NCBI GenBank assembly: GCA_001701165.1 | Contig: DAAP01000044.1 | Coordinates: forward strand, 1-64,000 | DNA length: 64,000 nt | Origin: Bacteroidales bacterium H4 | Lineage (GTDB): Bacteria > Bacteroidota > Bacteroidia > Bacteroidales > Muribaculaceae | Reading direction: 5' to 3' | In this document: one piece after another, positions 27,143 to 35,264 of the stretch | Layout: each line of letters begins with the position of its first letter | Numbering within the stretch: the stretch's first letter is position 1 | The notes under the pieces: model-generated | Databases searched by the model: none | Seen by the model: only the letters and a program-made list of their open reading frames with translations | What the model was told of the DNA's origin: nothing | Translations under genes and position numbers: made by a program

Positions 27143-28579
27143 TTATTCCTTGGGGGCGACGTAGACATAGGCGCCGAGGTCGGGGGCAGCACCGGCTGTG
27201 GCCTGTCGCGGCAGTCCGTAGGCGTCGCGTGCGGCGGCCGGCAGCATCAGCGAGGCATCACCCGCACCGATGGCCGGCGATTCGGGCTTCAGGCGGTAGT
27301 CAAAGATGTAATCCTCTCGCACGGTGTAATAGAGAGGATCTTTGTCCCATAGGCAGGCTATGAAGTTGGCATCGTCGCTACCATTCTCTTTGATCAAGAC
27401 GCGACGCAAGAATACCTTGGTGCCGGTCAAGTCGCCGTGAGAGAGCATGGAGCCGTTGCCGTAAAGAATACTGTTAGTGATATCGGCTGCCGTGTACGGA
27501 AGTTTGGAGCTGTCATCATTGTCGGCATTGAGATGCTCGAAGGCCAGCGCCGGACCATATATAGCACTGAATAAGTAGTAGTTGGCAAAGGTACAATGGT
27601 TGAATACGTGTTGCCCGCCGTGCAGCAGCACCAGACCGTTGGAAGCCTCGGCAAATTCGCAGCCTATGGCGGTAATGTTGGCGTGGTACGCTTCGAGGAC
27701 ACGGTCGCCGGAGTTGCGCAGCCGACTGTTGACAATGGTCAGCATCGGAGTGTCGCCATCGTTGCGCGGCGAGCTGCCGCCATTGACGATAACCCCGTAG
27801 TCGGTGTTGCGTATACATGTGTGGCTAATAACATTGGCACGCGATGAGGGCGCAAACTGCACGCCGCGCCACTGCCGCGACATGAGGTCGAAGGTGATGT
27901 CGGTGATGACATTGCCGGTGCGGTCGCCGGCGATATTGACGGGATTGTCGACCGTGCCTTGGCTCAACAGGGTGCCGCGCACTATCAGCGACGCACCGTC
28001 ATGGAAACGCAAGTCGGTACCCGGTTCAAGAGTAAGCGTCGCCCCTTCGGCCACTACCAGCGAGTCATACACCTGATAGGGGCGTCCGGCGGTAAGTCGG
28101 GTGTCGCTGTTGTAGGTGACAGCACGCAGACGCTTGACATCCTGACCGGTCGCATTGAGCACCACGGTAGAGCGCACGCCGTTGACGGTGAAGCAGAGGT
28201 CGGCATTGACATCTTGGGGTTGATCCTGGTCGCGTACCGGCAGGGTGGCCTCAACCATCACGAATATCGAGTCTTTGGCACGCACTTCGATGCCTTGGAA
28301 GGTCTCGCCGCTGGCGCCGTCAACATTTATGCGAAAATCCCGAGCCCCCTCGCCTTCGAGATGTATATCGCTGATAAGCATACCTTTGCTATGGCGATTG
28401 TATACCGTCAGGCGGTGCGTCATTGTCACCTCGTCCGTAAAGACTACGCCCATCTTGAGCGTATCGGTGGAAAAAGCCGGCTGGTCTGCCGCCGAAGTCG
28501 AAATGCCGTCCTCGATGCAGGCGTTGAGGCCTATCATGGCGGCTATCACTGCTATGGTGTATAGGATGTGTCGTTGCAT
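27143..28579 (-). CDS. surface lipoprotein with right-handed parallel beta-helix
   Basis: 478 residues. The signal ends in lipobox IGLNAC. An N-terminal Ig-like region (about 30-160) with MTHRLTVYNRHSKGMLISDIHLEG precedes a beta-helix of about 300 residues. That part has GATLTLEPGTDLRFHDGASLIVRGTL, WRGVQFAPSSRANVISHTCI and DYGVIVNGG, as in pectate-lyase-like repeats. No catalytic residues of polysaccharide lyases stand out. This type is common in Bacteroidales and probably sits in the outer membrane with an unknown role. It converges on the methyltransferase gene. Confidence 0.8.
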   Translation of the reverse strand: MQRHILYTIAVIAAMIGLNACIEDGISTSAADQPAFSTDTLKMGVVFTDEVTMTHRLTVYNRHSKGMLISDIHLEGEGARDFRINVDGASGETFQGIEVRAKDSIFVMVEATLPVRDQDQPQDVNADLCFTVNGVRSTVVLNATGQDVKRLRAVTYNSDTRLTAGRPYQVYDSLVVAEGATLTLEPGTDLRFHDGASLIVRGTLLSQGTVDNPVNIAGDRTGNVITDITFDLMSRQWRGVQFAPSSRANVISHTCIRNTDYGVIVNGGSSPRNDGDTPMLTIVNSRLRNSGDRVLEAYHANITAIGCEFAEASNGLVLLHGGQHVFNHCTFANYYLFSAIYGPALAFEHLNADNDDSSKLPYTAADITNSILYGNGSMLSHGDLTGTKVFLRRVLIKENGSDDANFIACLWDKDPLYYTVREDYIFDYRLKPESPAIGAGDASLMLPAAARDAYGLPRQATAGAAPDLGAYVYVAPKE

Positions 28580-28664
28580 AAGTCCGTGGTGTGCAAGGCA
28601 TGTATGCCTCTATATAATAACGGCTCAATGGCGCGTTTATTGTCCTGCACGATCAGGCACGAAC

Positions 28665-29720
28665 TCAGCGGCGCGGAACTATGATGTACCGAACTCCATC
28701 GGCATAACAGCCGTTTTGATATGGCTGGTATGTAACGATGATGCCGCTGCGTGTATATACCGGGCGCGGATACCACTTGCCTTCGAGTCTCTCAGCCCCG
28801 AAAGGCAACGACCATGAGGGATCGTCCAGATCACGAACGTCCGCCGGTATACCGTCAGGGAATATGTCACGGATGCCTAAGAGCTTTCCGGAAGCAACAT
28901 CCATAGTCAGGTACAGGCGCATATTTACCGGGTGTGCGCCGCCCGTGTAATACTCGCAGAATATCATCACAGTCAACAGTTTGCCATCGTCGCTACGCCA
29001 TACAGGAGCCATCTCCAGATGCAGCGAGGCACGGGGACTGCTGTTGGCGCGGTCAAAGCATCGTTTGATCGACCCGAAAGCGTCGGCGGCATCCTCGGCA
29101 GGCATCGCCGACTCTATGCCATCGGACGGAACGCCCGAATATGCGTACACCGGCATCTGTGCCTCGGCAAAGAGGTTGGCGATATTCATCCCGAAGACTT
29201 CGAAAAGCCGCGCCATGTGCAATGCCCCGGAATCTGTGCCTGTGGGCAGCGTCAACATCAAGTCCAGATACACCGCTTCATTGCCGGGCGAGTAAAGCGT
29301 CTTATAATATGTACGTGTCGGCATAGGCGCCAACTCCGCTCCGGAGCGTATATCACGAGACAGTGCCTCATTAAGACTAATTCTTACTGTATCGACACCC
29401 ACAACAAGACCCAAGCGAGAGGTCGCCGTGTCCACAAGTATGTCGTCAAAAGCGCCGAGCAGGCGTGCCGTGTCGCTGCGCGAGGGGCTGCGGCGACACA
29501 GCAGGTGATCAGCTACCGGGCTACCGTCGGCGGCAGCCCGCCACGCCTGCGTAACCAGCAGTGTGTCATTGCAGAAAATAGTGTCAGCATACAGCTCGGG
29601 GACTGTCTGTGTCGCTGTTGTTGCGGCTTGTGTCTGTGCCGTCGCCGTAACAGCTTGCGCCCATACAGCGGCAACAGCCGCCACGCACAGTGCAATCAGG
29701 GGCATCTTCTTTAATTCCAT
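28665..29720 (-). CDS. exported DUF3298/RsiV-like protein
   Basis: 351 residues from the ATG at 29718-29720, which opens a signal peptide (MPLIALCVAAVAAVWAQA). The frame runs upstream to 29915 through a 42-bp repeat, but that part lacks export features. The C-terminal half matches DUF3298-type domains: MIFCEYYTGGAHPVNMRLYLTMDVASGKLLGIRDIF followed by IIVTYQPYQNGCYADGVRYIIV. The middle part corresponds to the PdaC/DUF4163 region. In other bacteria such domains occur in anti-sigma factor RsiV, which binds lysozyme. No sigma factor gene is nearby, so the role is unknown. Confidence 0.8.
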   Translation of the reverse strand: MELKKMPLIALCVAAVAAVWAQAVTATAQTQAATTATQTVPELYADTIFCNDTLLVTQAWRAAADGSPVADHLLCRRSPSRSDTARLLGAFDDILVDTATSRLGLVVGVDTVRISLNEALSRDIRSGAELAPMPTRTYYKTLYSPGNEAVYLDLMLTLPTGTDSGALHMARLFEVFGMNIANLFAEAQMPVYAYSGVPSDGIESAMPAEDAADAFGSIKRCFDRANSSPRASLHLEMAPVWRSDDGKLLTVMIFCEYYTGGAHPVNMRLYLTMDVASGKLLGIRDIFPDGIPADVRDLDDPSWSLPFGAERLEGKWYPRPVYTRSGIIVTYQPYQNGCYADGVRYIIVPRR

Positions 29721-30063
29721 ATCAACGTCTTTTGTCGTTTTTATCTTTTGTCGTAACATCCGAGAGCTGCAAAGTGTTCGCAGCCCCTTCCATTCCGCAA
29801 ATTTAGACAAAACTCCCGAGACAACCGCCATCCCGGATACGCCAATCCTATCATTAATCGGCAAGTTACTCATCATTCGGCCAATTTTAAGGTTGGACTT
29901 TAAATTTGTCCGCATTTTAAGGCTTGCGTATAGAATTTTTCTCTAATTCTCCGACCGAGATAAAAATAATTTCAAATATTGCTCCTCAATCAAGATCTTC
30001 CCCCGCAAGGGTTTATGCCACAGATAATGCAAACTTAAAGTTCGTACACAAGACGGACAATCG
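29721..30063. other. 343-bp intergenic region carrying copy 1 of a 42-bp repeat
   Basis: Between the start of the DUF3298 gene and the end of the DUF4143 ATPase gene, both on the minus strand. It holds the repeat at 29873-29914 and an AT-rich stretch (29920-29990). No ORF or structured RNA stands out. The promoter of the DUF3298 gene should be here, but no clean TAnnTTTG was found on the minus strand. Confidence 0.5.
29873..29914 (-). repeat. 42-bp direct repeat, copy 1 (orphan leader)
   Basis: Identical over 42 bp to 31245-31286. On the minus strand it ends in GGCCGAATGA, so it contains a start-codon-like ATG, after which the frame reads MSNLPIN, resembling MTNNTLIN of the ATPase at copy 2. 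The -7 box present beside copy 2 is degraded here (TAAAATG instead of TAAATTTG). This looks like the left-over leader of a lost ATPase gene. Confidence 0.8.
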
Positions 30064-31248
30064 TTATTCGAGTTGCAAATTACGAAAGTTGCAATAGCCG
30101 TCTATAAGCTGCTGATTTTCTTGGTCGCCGTCATATATCACAGCTGTACGTTTCATTCGTTCGCCTATAATTGACTGTAAATAATGCAGATTTTTGAAGT
30201 ATTCTGTATGGAACGTCATACCGGCTTTGATTTCATAGGCTTCAAGCGTGTCGTCCTGCCTCAGTCTAAGGATATCCACCTCGCGTTGTGACTTATCGCG
30301 ATAAAAGAACAAGCTTTCCTGCCGTCCACGGTTTAAGCCATTCTTAAGCATATCATTCACGACCATATTCTCAAACAGGCTACCTCGCAGCGGATGAGTG
30401 TCCAGCTGTTCTACAGTGTTTATACCCAATAAGAAACAGGCCAATCCGGTATCATAAAAATACAATTTAGGCGTCTTCGTGAGTCTTTTCCCTATATTGG
30501 AGTAATATGGTTGTAGCAGGTATACGACATACGATGCCGAGAGCACACCAAGCCAACTTTTTATGGTAGGCACACTCACTCCGACCTCAACAGATAATTC
30601 CGATGTATTAAGCTCCTGGCCGATGCGACCGGCTGCAAGACGTATGAATTTTTGAAACGCATACAAGTCCTTGATATTGATAAGTGAGCGCACATCCCTT
30701 TCTACATATGTTGAGTAATAACTACTTAATAGTATTTGTCGTCCCTCCATTCCGCCTCTCCAAATCGCCGGATAACCTCCGCACAAAATCAATTGGGATG
30801 TCGTAGCGTCCGGATATATAGTCAAAATTTCCTCTGTGGAAAGGGGCAATAGAGACATCACGGCTGTACGTCCGGCCATAGACTGTGTGATATGCTGCAT
30901 TAGAGCAAAATTGTTGCTCCCGGTTACAATAAATCGACGATTCTTCCCTTTTATACGGTCATCATCTACAAGGACCTGCAAATAAGAAAAAATCTTCGGG
31001 AAATTCTGTGCTTCATCTATAATTGCTCCTTGCGGGAATTTTGCGAGAAATGCTTTTGAATCCATTTGAGCCTCTTCGAGCGTAGCCATGTCCTCCAAAT
31101 TGGCATAAGGAAGGTCAGCAAATAAGTTGCGGCACAAGGTTGTTTTGCCCGACTGTCGTGGTCCGGTAAGAGTAATTACGGGCAAATATTTGAAATACAC
31201 TTTGATGGTAGAGGCCATCGCCCTATTTATCAGCGTGTTGTTTGTCAT
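30064..31248 (-). CDS. AAA-type ATPase with DUF4143 domain
   Basis: 394 residues. Walker A GPRQSGKT lies at about 29-36, followed by the Walker B-like GAIIDEAQNFP and sensor-type FIVTGSNNFAL. The C-terminal DUF4143 part has YFYDTGLACFLLGI and LFENMVVNDMLKNG, ending in a nuclease-like SQREVDILRLRQ/AYEIKAG segment. These proteins are abundant and multicopy in Bacteroidales; their role is not settled. The ATG at 31246-31248 lies inside copy 2 of the 42-bp repeat, giving a short leader. A second, only distantly similar ATPase lies at 46496-47821. Confidence 0.88.
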   Translation of the reverse strand: MTNNTLINRAMASTIKVYFKYLPVITLTGPRQSGKTTLCRNLFADLPYANLEDMATLEEAQMDSKAFLAKFPQGAIIDEAQNFPKIFSYLQVLVDDDRIKGKNRRFIVTGSNNFALMQHITQSMAGRTAVMSLLPLSTEEILTIYPDATTSQLILCGGYPAIWRGGMEGRQILLSSYYSTYVERDVRSLINIKDLYAFQKFIRLAAGRIGQELNTSELSVEVGVSVPTIKSWLGVLSASYVVYLLQPYYSNIGKRLTKTPKLYFYDTGLACFLLGINTVEQLDTHPLRGSLFENMVVNDMLKNGLNRGRQESLFFYRDKSQREVDILRLRQDDTLEAYEIKAGMTFHTEYFKNLHYLQSIIGERMKRTAVIYDGDQENQQLIDGYCNFRNLQLE

Positions 31249-31286
31249 TCGGCCAATTTTAAGGTTGGACTTTAAATTTGTCCGCA
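31245..31286 (-). repeat. 42-bp direct repeat, copy 2 (leader and start codon of the DUF4143 ATPase)
   Basis: Same sequence and orientation as 29873-29914. It covers the ATPase start codon and about 38 bp upstream of it. The repeat thus corresponds to the 5' untranslated leader of this gene. Confidence 0.8.
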
Positions 31287-31292
31287 AATTTA
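31285..31292 (-). promoter_or_regulatory. -7 box TAAATTTG of the DUF4143 ATPase gene
   Basis: Minus-strand TAAATTTG fits TAnnTTTG and overlaps the outer edge of repeat copy 2. Transcription would start near 31279, leaving a leader of about 30 nt. Confidence 0.5.
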
Positions 31293-31404
31293 GCGCTTTA
31301 TTTTTGATTATGCTACCTATCACGGTTATTTTCGGGTAATTTCTTCGGCGTCATGCGTCTGCATAGCAGGTTGTTTTTCCCGACTTCGTGGCTGACAGCA
31401 GGGT

Positions 31405-31431
31405 CGTTTCGCGAAACGAGCGCGAAACGAG
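31405..31431. repeat. palindrome and tandem 11-bp repeat upstream of a promoter
   Basis: CGTTTCGCGAAACG (31405-31418) is a perfect palindrome. Overlapping it, CGCGAAACGAG occurs twice in tandem (31410-31431). It lies 37-63 bp upstream of the plus-strand -7 box TAACTTTG at 31468-31475, a usual place for an activator or repressor site. Confidence 0.4.
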
Positions 31432-31467
31432 CGGATATCCGTGTTCCCTTATGTCGCGAAAAAAGCT

Positions 31468-31475
31468 TAACTTTG
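31468..31475 (+). promoter_or_regulatory. -7 box TAACTTTG ahead of the small membrane protein
   Basis: Consensus TAnnTTTG. It predicts a transcript from about 31482 through the 93-residue membrane protein at 31558. Confidence 0.5.
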
Positions 31476-31557
31476 TAGTGTGATTTAACTTATCGGCTTT
31501 GGCCGGGTCTAAGAATGTAAGCACTGGATATACGAAATTTTTAATGGGAACCAACTT

Positions 31558-31839
31558 ATGCTGCTAAGTATTGCCGACGGCTTTGATACGATGAACAATG
31601 CCTGCATAGAGATGACCTCGATGCTTGCACAGGAACTGGGCATCACTTACGGCACGATGTGCATCGTCTGCTACGTCATCGTTCCGGCGCTGTGGACCAT
31701 AGCGCTGGCGGCGTCCGCATTCTTGATGATGCAAGGCCGTAAGAAGTCCGGCAAGGTCTGCTTCTTCACCGGCATCGGCATCTTGGTTTTGATGGTGTTG
31801 TACTTCGGCATCGGATGCGCCAGGATGGCGGCGGCATAA
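31558..31839 (+). CDS. small membrane protein of unknown function
   Basis: 93 residues from the ATG at 31558; an internal ATG at 31591 is an alternative start. There are two hydrophobic segments (about 35-59 and 67-88) around a short basic loop QGRKKSGK. A promoter-like element lies 83 bp upstream. I do not recognise a family. Support is the promoter, the two clean membrane helices and the fit of the frame between neighbours. Confidence 0.55.
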   Translation: MLLSIADGFDTMNNACIEMTSMLAQELGITYGTMCIVCYVIVPALWTIALAASAFLMMQGRKKSGKVCFFTGIGILVLMVLYFGIGCARMAAA

Positions 31840-31885
31840 GCCCAAGGGCATCCGCCGCGCATCCTGCCCATAGAGATTTATTTAC

Positions 31886-31893
31886 TAATTTTG
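31886..31893 (+). promoter_or_regulatory. -7 box TAATTTTG immediately before the AlbA_2-type gene
   Basis: Consensus TAnnTTTG ends 5 bp before the ATG at 31899. The transcript would therefore begin at or very near the start codon, implying a leaderless mRNA. Confidence 0.5.
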
Positions 31894-31898
31894 CAAAT

Positions 31899-33362
31899 AT
31901 GATAACTCCTAAAGAAATATTAGACCTGCTTAAGTCTACAGAGTCATATCGCGTGGAACGCACGACAAGCACCGGCAATATGGACAAATTCTGTGAGGCT
32001 ATTTGTGCGTTTTCAAATGATATGCCCGGCTCGCGCAAGAATGGCTATCTAATTATAGGAGCGAGTGACGATGGAAGCATTGCCGGAATGAGGGTAGATG
32101 ACGCGCTGTTGAAGAAGATTGCGGGCATACGTTCTGACGGAAACATCCTCCCTTTGCCAACAATGTCGGTCGAGCGATTCCCCTTCCCCGAAGGCGACTT
32201 GTTAGTGGCCGAAGTTCGTCCTTCAGATTTACCACCTGTGCGTTATCGTAGTCGTACATTTATACGAGTTGGACCTCGCCGAGATATTGCAACTGAGGCG
32301 GAAGAACGCATACTTGCCGAACGCCGATGCTCTTTTATGGCGACCTTTGATGCCTCCCCCTGTCTGAATGCACGAATAGACGATCTGGATATTGATTATA
32401 TCAAATCCTCATATCTTCCTAAAATCTTTGACGCTGACACCATTGCGGAAGATACGCGAGACATACGAGAGCAACTTGCTTCCATACATTTATTCGACCG
32501 CGACAACAACTGCCCCACCTATGCCGGGATTATTTTATTTGGCAAAAATCCCAGATATTTTCTCTTGGGCGATTATGTACAGTTTGTCAGATTTGCCGGT
32601 AAGGATAAAGGTGGCGAGGTCCTCAATGAGCGGATTTTTGAAGGCCCGTTATATAAGATGTTGCCGGCGTTGGAGTCCTTTGTGAAAGACGCCATAATTA
32701 CACAACGCCCTGTTCCGGAATCATTATTCAGAGAACGAACCGTATGGAATTACCCTGAAGGAGCCATCCGCGAACTGGTAATGAATGCTTGTATGCACCG
32801 AGATTTTCAGTCGAATATGCCAATCCGGTTCTACCAGTTTGATGACTATGTCGAGATAATGAATGCCGGCGGATTATATGGCGAGGCCCGACCCGAAAAC
32901 TTTCCCTCGGTAAACGACTACCGCAATCCCCTTGTGGCCGAAGCAATGAAAATCGGCAAATATGTCAACAAATTCAACCGCGGTGTGGCCCGCGTCCAAG
33001 AAATGCTAAAGGAAAATGGCAATTCCCGGGCAGAGTTTGATGTATCCACAATTACCGCTTTCTGTGTAAGGGCTTATGCAACAGCCGAAGTCAACTTGTC
33101 GGCAGACAATAAGCCAAGCACAAGTCAGGGCACAAGTCGGGGCACAAGTCGGGGCACAAGTCAGAACAATATAACTATTGAAGAAAAAATCATCGAGTTC
33201 TGCATAGAACCTCACACTTTGGCTGAGATAGCCGCTTACTGCGGCTTTCAGAACAAACGAAAATTTAGAGAGCGTTATCTTAATCCGCTCCTCGGCCTAC
33301 GCATCCAAAAGACGATTCCGGACAAGCCAACGAGTCGTTTTCAAAAATATGTTATAATTTGA
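31899..33362 (+). CDS. AlbA_2 (Schlafen-like) / HATPase_c_4 putative regulator
   Basis: 487 residues from the ATG at 31899. Residues of about 1-130 are an AlbA_2 domain (SRKNGYLIIGASDDGSIAGM, YRSRTFIRVGPR). The middle part has the HATPase_c_4 signature GAIRELVMNACMHRDFQ near residue 290 and a VEIMNAGGLYGE segment. The C-terminal end (about 425-487) looks like a winged helix joined by a linker with four 12-bp repeats. Such proteins are usually called transcriptional regulators or ATP-binding proteins and are common in accessory DNA; the real function is unknown. Confidence 0.85.
   Translation: MITPKEILDLLKSTESYRVERTTSTGNMDKFCEAICAFSNDMPGSRKNGYLIIGASDDGSIAGMRVDDALLKKIAGIRSDGNILPLPTMSVERFPFPEGDLLVAEVRPSDLPPVRYRSRTFIRVGPRRDIATEAEERILAERRCSFMATFDASPCLNARIDDLDIDYIKSSYLPKIFDADTIAEDTRDIREQLASIHLFDRDNNCPTYAGIILFGKNPRYFLLGDYVQFVRFAGKDKGGEVLNERIFEGPLYKMLPALESFVKDAIITQRPVPESLFRERTVWNYPEGAIRELVMNACMHRDFQSNMPIRFYQFDDYVEIMNAGGLYGEARPENFPSVNDYRNPLVAEAMKIGKYVNKFNRGVARVQEMLKENGNSRAEFDVSTITAFCVRAYATAEVNLSADNKPSTSQGTSRGTSRGTSQNNITIEEKIIEFCIEPHTLAEIAAYCGFQNKRKFRERYLNPLLGLRIQKTIPDKPTSRFQKYVII
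33117..33164 (+). repeat. four tandem 12-bp units coding a TSQ/GTSR linker
   Basis: Units at 33117-33128, 33129-33140, 33141-33152 and 33153-33164 follow rGCACAAGTCrG with two exact copies in the middle. Because the unit is a multiple of three, copy-number changes would only lengthen or shorten the linker between the ATPase-like and winged-helix parts of the host gene. Confidence 0.85.
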
Positions 33363-33459
33363 TGCTTTCAGTCAGATGTGGCAAGATAGAGCGACAAAGA
33401 GCGTCTTAAAACACATAACAGAATAAACCGAAACAACTTAAAAACGAAAGGATATAACG

Positions 33460-33960
33460 ATGAAAAAGAAATTTATGCTGGCTGTTGCAGCCGTACTTGT
33501 AGGCGTATTTGCAATCACCGCAGGCGTCAACATCACCAAGGTGGACAAGGTCTCGCCAAATGACGAAATGTTCATGGACATGGCCGTATCCGTGGCCAAA
33601 ACAGCCAAGAAGCCTATAGGAGCTGTGGTAGTGCTCAACGGCGCCCTACGCTCGCAAGGCACAGCCACCGCCACCGCCACTGCCGAGGAGAATGCCATCA
33701 AATCGTCGCGCCGTAAGAGCCTCTATGGCGGCAGCATCTATACCATCATCCAGCCCACCACCGAGGCTTACAACGCCATCTGCCGCAGCGGTGCCGATGC
33801 GGTATATTTTGCCGTACCCGCAGCCGATGCCGTCAGCGCCGGGGTGTACAGCATAGAGGATTATGATACATCCAAAGCAGACACGACCCTGACGCAGGTG
33901 CCCTTGAAACATCTGCCTTATGCCGATGCCACGCTTCTGGTGGTCAAATACAAAAAATAA
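33460..33960 (+). CDS. secreted cytidine-deaminase-fold protein lacking zinc ligands
   Basis: 166 residues. A signal anchor (MKKKFMLAVAAVLVGVFAITAG) leads into a domain that follows the nucleoside/tRNA deaminase pattern: MFMDMAVSVAKTAKKPIGAVVVLNG, then TAEENAI where the active-site HAE would be, LYGGSIYTIIQPTTEAYNAI where the PCxxC zinc site would be, and GADAVYFAV. The zinc-binding His is Thr74 and both Cys are Thr100 and Ala103; only Glu76 remains. It is therefore probably inactive as a deaminase, and its export is unusual. The ATG at 33460 is preceded by AAAGGA. The fold is inferred from motif order only. Confidence 0.7.
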   Translation: MKKKFMLAVAAVLVGVFAITAGVNITKVDKVSPNDEMFMDMAVSVAKTAKKPIGAVVVLNGALRSQGTATATATAEENAIKSSRRKSLYGGSIYTIIQPTTEAYNAICRSGADAVYFAVPAADAVSAGVYSIEDYDTSKADTTLTQVPLKHLPYADATLLVVKYKK

Positions 33961-34069
33961 CTTCTGAAATAACAAGTAACATCCGACACGGCACTCGGGG
34001 TGTAAGGACGCGGCCGCCGGTGAGACTTCACCGACGCCCACTCTTTGGCATCCCGATGCAATACGCATC

Positions 34070-35251
34070 ATGGACAAAGCCGCGCACATAGCCATTATCA
34101 CCGGAACGCGCGCCGATTGGGGACTGCTGTCTCCGGCGGCGCGACTGCTGCGTGACACCCCGGGGGTACGCCTCTCGGTGGTGGCCACCAATATGCACCT
34201 ATCTCATCGTCACGGCTATACGGTGGACGGCATTATTGCCGAGGGCTTCGATGTTACCCACCGCGTAGCCGTGCCCGAGGATTTGGACGACAGCGGTGCC
34301 GGACGTGCACATGCCGCGGCTGTCTGTCTGGCCGGAGTGGCCGATGCCTTAGCCGAACTTCGACCCGATACGGCTGTTATTCTCGGCGATCGTTTCGAAG
34401 CTTTGGCAGCGGCTCAGGCTGCCGTACTCACGGCAGTCCCGGTGACACACCTGCATGGTGGAGAGACGTCTCGCGGCGCCGTGGACGACAGTATGCGCCA
34501 CGCTATCACCAAGTTGGCCTCGCTGCACCTGTGCGCTACCGAAGAGGCACGCCGACGCATCATTCAGATGGGCGAACAGCCCGACAGTGTAATCACTGTG
34601 GGCGCCCCGGGCGTGTATAACGCCCTGAAAATGCCCAAAATGTCGTCAGACGAGCTGCGCCAAAACCTCGACGGATTCGACATCGACCCCGAGCGCACGC
34701 TCTTGGTGACCTACCACCCGGAAACCAACGACTACGCATCCACCCCGGCACAGCGCTTCGAGGCACTACTGCAAGCCCTCGACCGCTTTCCCAACTGCAA
34801 TGTCATCCTGACAGGCACCAACAACGATGCCGGCGCCGAAGGAATACGCTCTCTGGCAGCCGAATATGCCGCCGCCAACGGCGGGCGCGTGCTGACTGTC
34901 GAAAGCCTTGGAGCACGCCGCTACCTCTCGGCGATGGCCCGATGCGCCGCCGTCGTGGGCAACAGCTCCAGCGGCATCATCGAGGCGCCGAGTATGCATA
35001 TCCCCACCGTCGATATAGGCGGACGGCAAGCCGGGCGCCTATGCGCCGCCTCCGTGATACACTGCGGTGCCGGAGCGGACGACATCGCCGCAGCCATCGC
35101 CCTGGCACTCACTCCCGAGGCTCGAAATCGCGCCGCCACCGCCGCCAACCCATACTACCGTGATGACACACCGCGCATTATCGCCGAGGCCATACTCTCG
35201 CACCTGCCGCTAAGCATCGCCAAGACATTCCACGACATCCCAAACCCTTAA
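34070..35251 (+). CDS. neuC: UDP/GDP-GlcNAc 2-epimerase (hydrolysing), NeuC/LegG family
   Basis: 393 residues. It releases ManNAc-type sugars from a nucleotide-activated GlcNAc, an early step of nonulosonic (sialic or legionaminic) acid synthesis. Motifs include ITGTRADWGLL at the N-terminus, ILGDRFEALAAAQAA, HLHGGETSRGAVDDSMRHAITKLASLH and GNSSSGIIEAP, all typical of NeuC-like epimerases rather than WecB. It leads a three-gene set with neuA (13 bp downstream) and a CBS/nucleotidyltransferase. The third gene hints at the GDP-sugar (legionaminate) route, so LegG is a real alternative to NeuC. Confidence 0.9.
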   Translation: MDKAAHIAIITGTRADWGLLSPAARLLRDTPGVRLSVVATNMHLSHRHGYTVDGIIAEGFDVTHRVAVPEDLDDSGAGRAHAAAVCLAGVADALAELRPDTAVILGDRFEALAAAQAAVLTAVPVTHLHGGETSRGAVDDSMRHAITKLASLHLCATEEARRRIIQMGEQPDSVITVGAPGVYNALKMPKMSSDELRQNLDGFDIDPERTLLVTYHPETNDYASTPAQRFEALLQALDRFPNCNVILTGTNNDAGAEGIRSLAAEYAAANGGRVLTVESLGARRYLSAMARCAAVVGNSSSGIIEAPSMHIPTVDIGGRQAGRLCAASVIHCGAGADDIAAAIALALTPEARNRAATAANPYYRDDTPRIIAEAILSHLPLSIAKTFHDIPNP

Positions 35252-35264
35252 TCGGGAACACATT

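Noticed and set aside
24981..31286. A complete integrative element around the R-M and ATPase genes
   Set aside because: No integrase, transposase, relaxase, tRNA target or terminal repeat was found; the only long repeat (42 bp) marks a gene leader.
31351..31554. 67-codon frame on the minus strand ending in SGKTTCYADA
   Set aside because: It resembles a Walker-like string by chance only, crosses a palindrome and repeat region and has no start signal.
33117..33164. CRISPR-like short repeat array
   Set aside because: The units are contiguous 12-bp repeats without spacers and are in frame within a coding gene.
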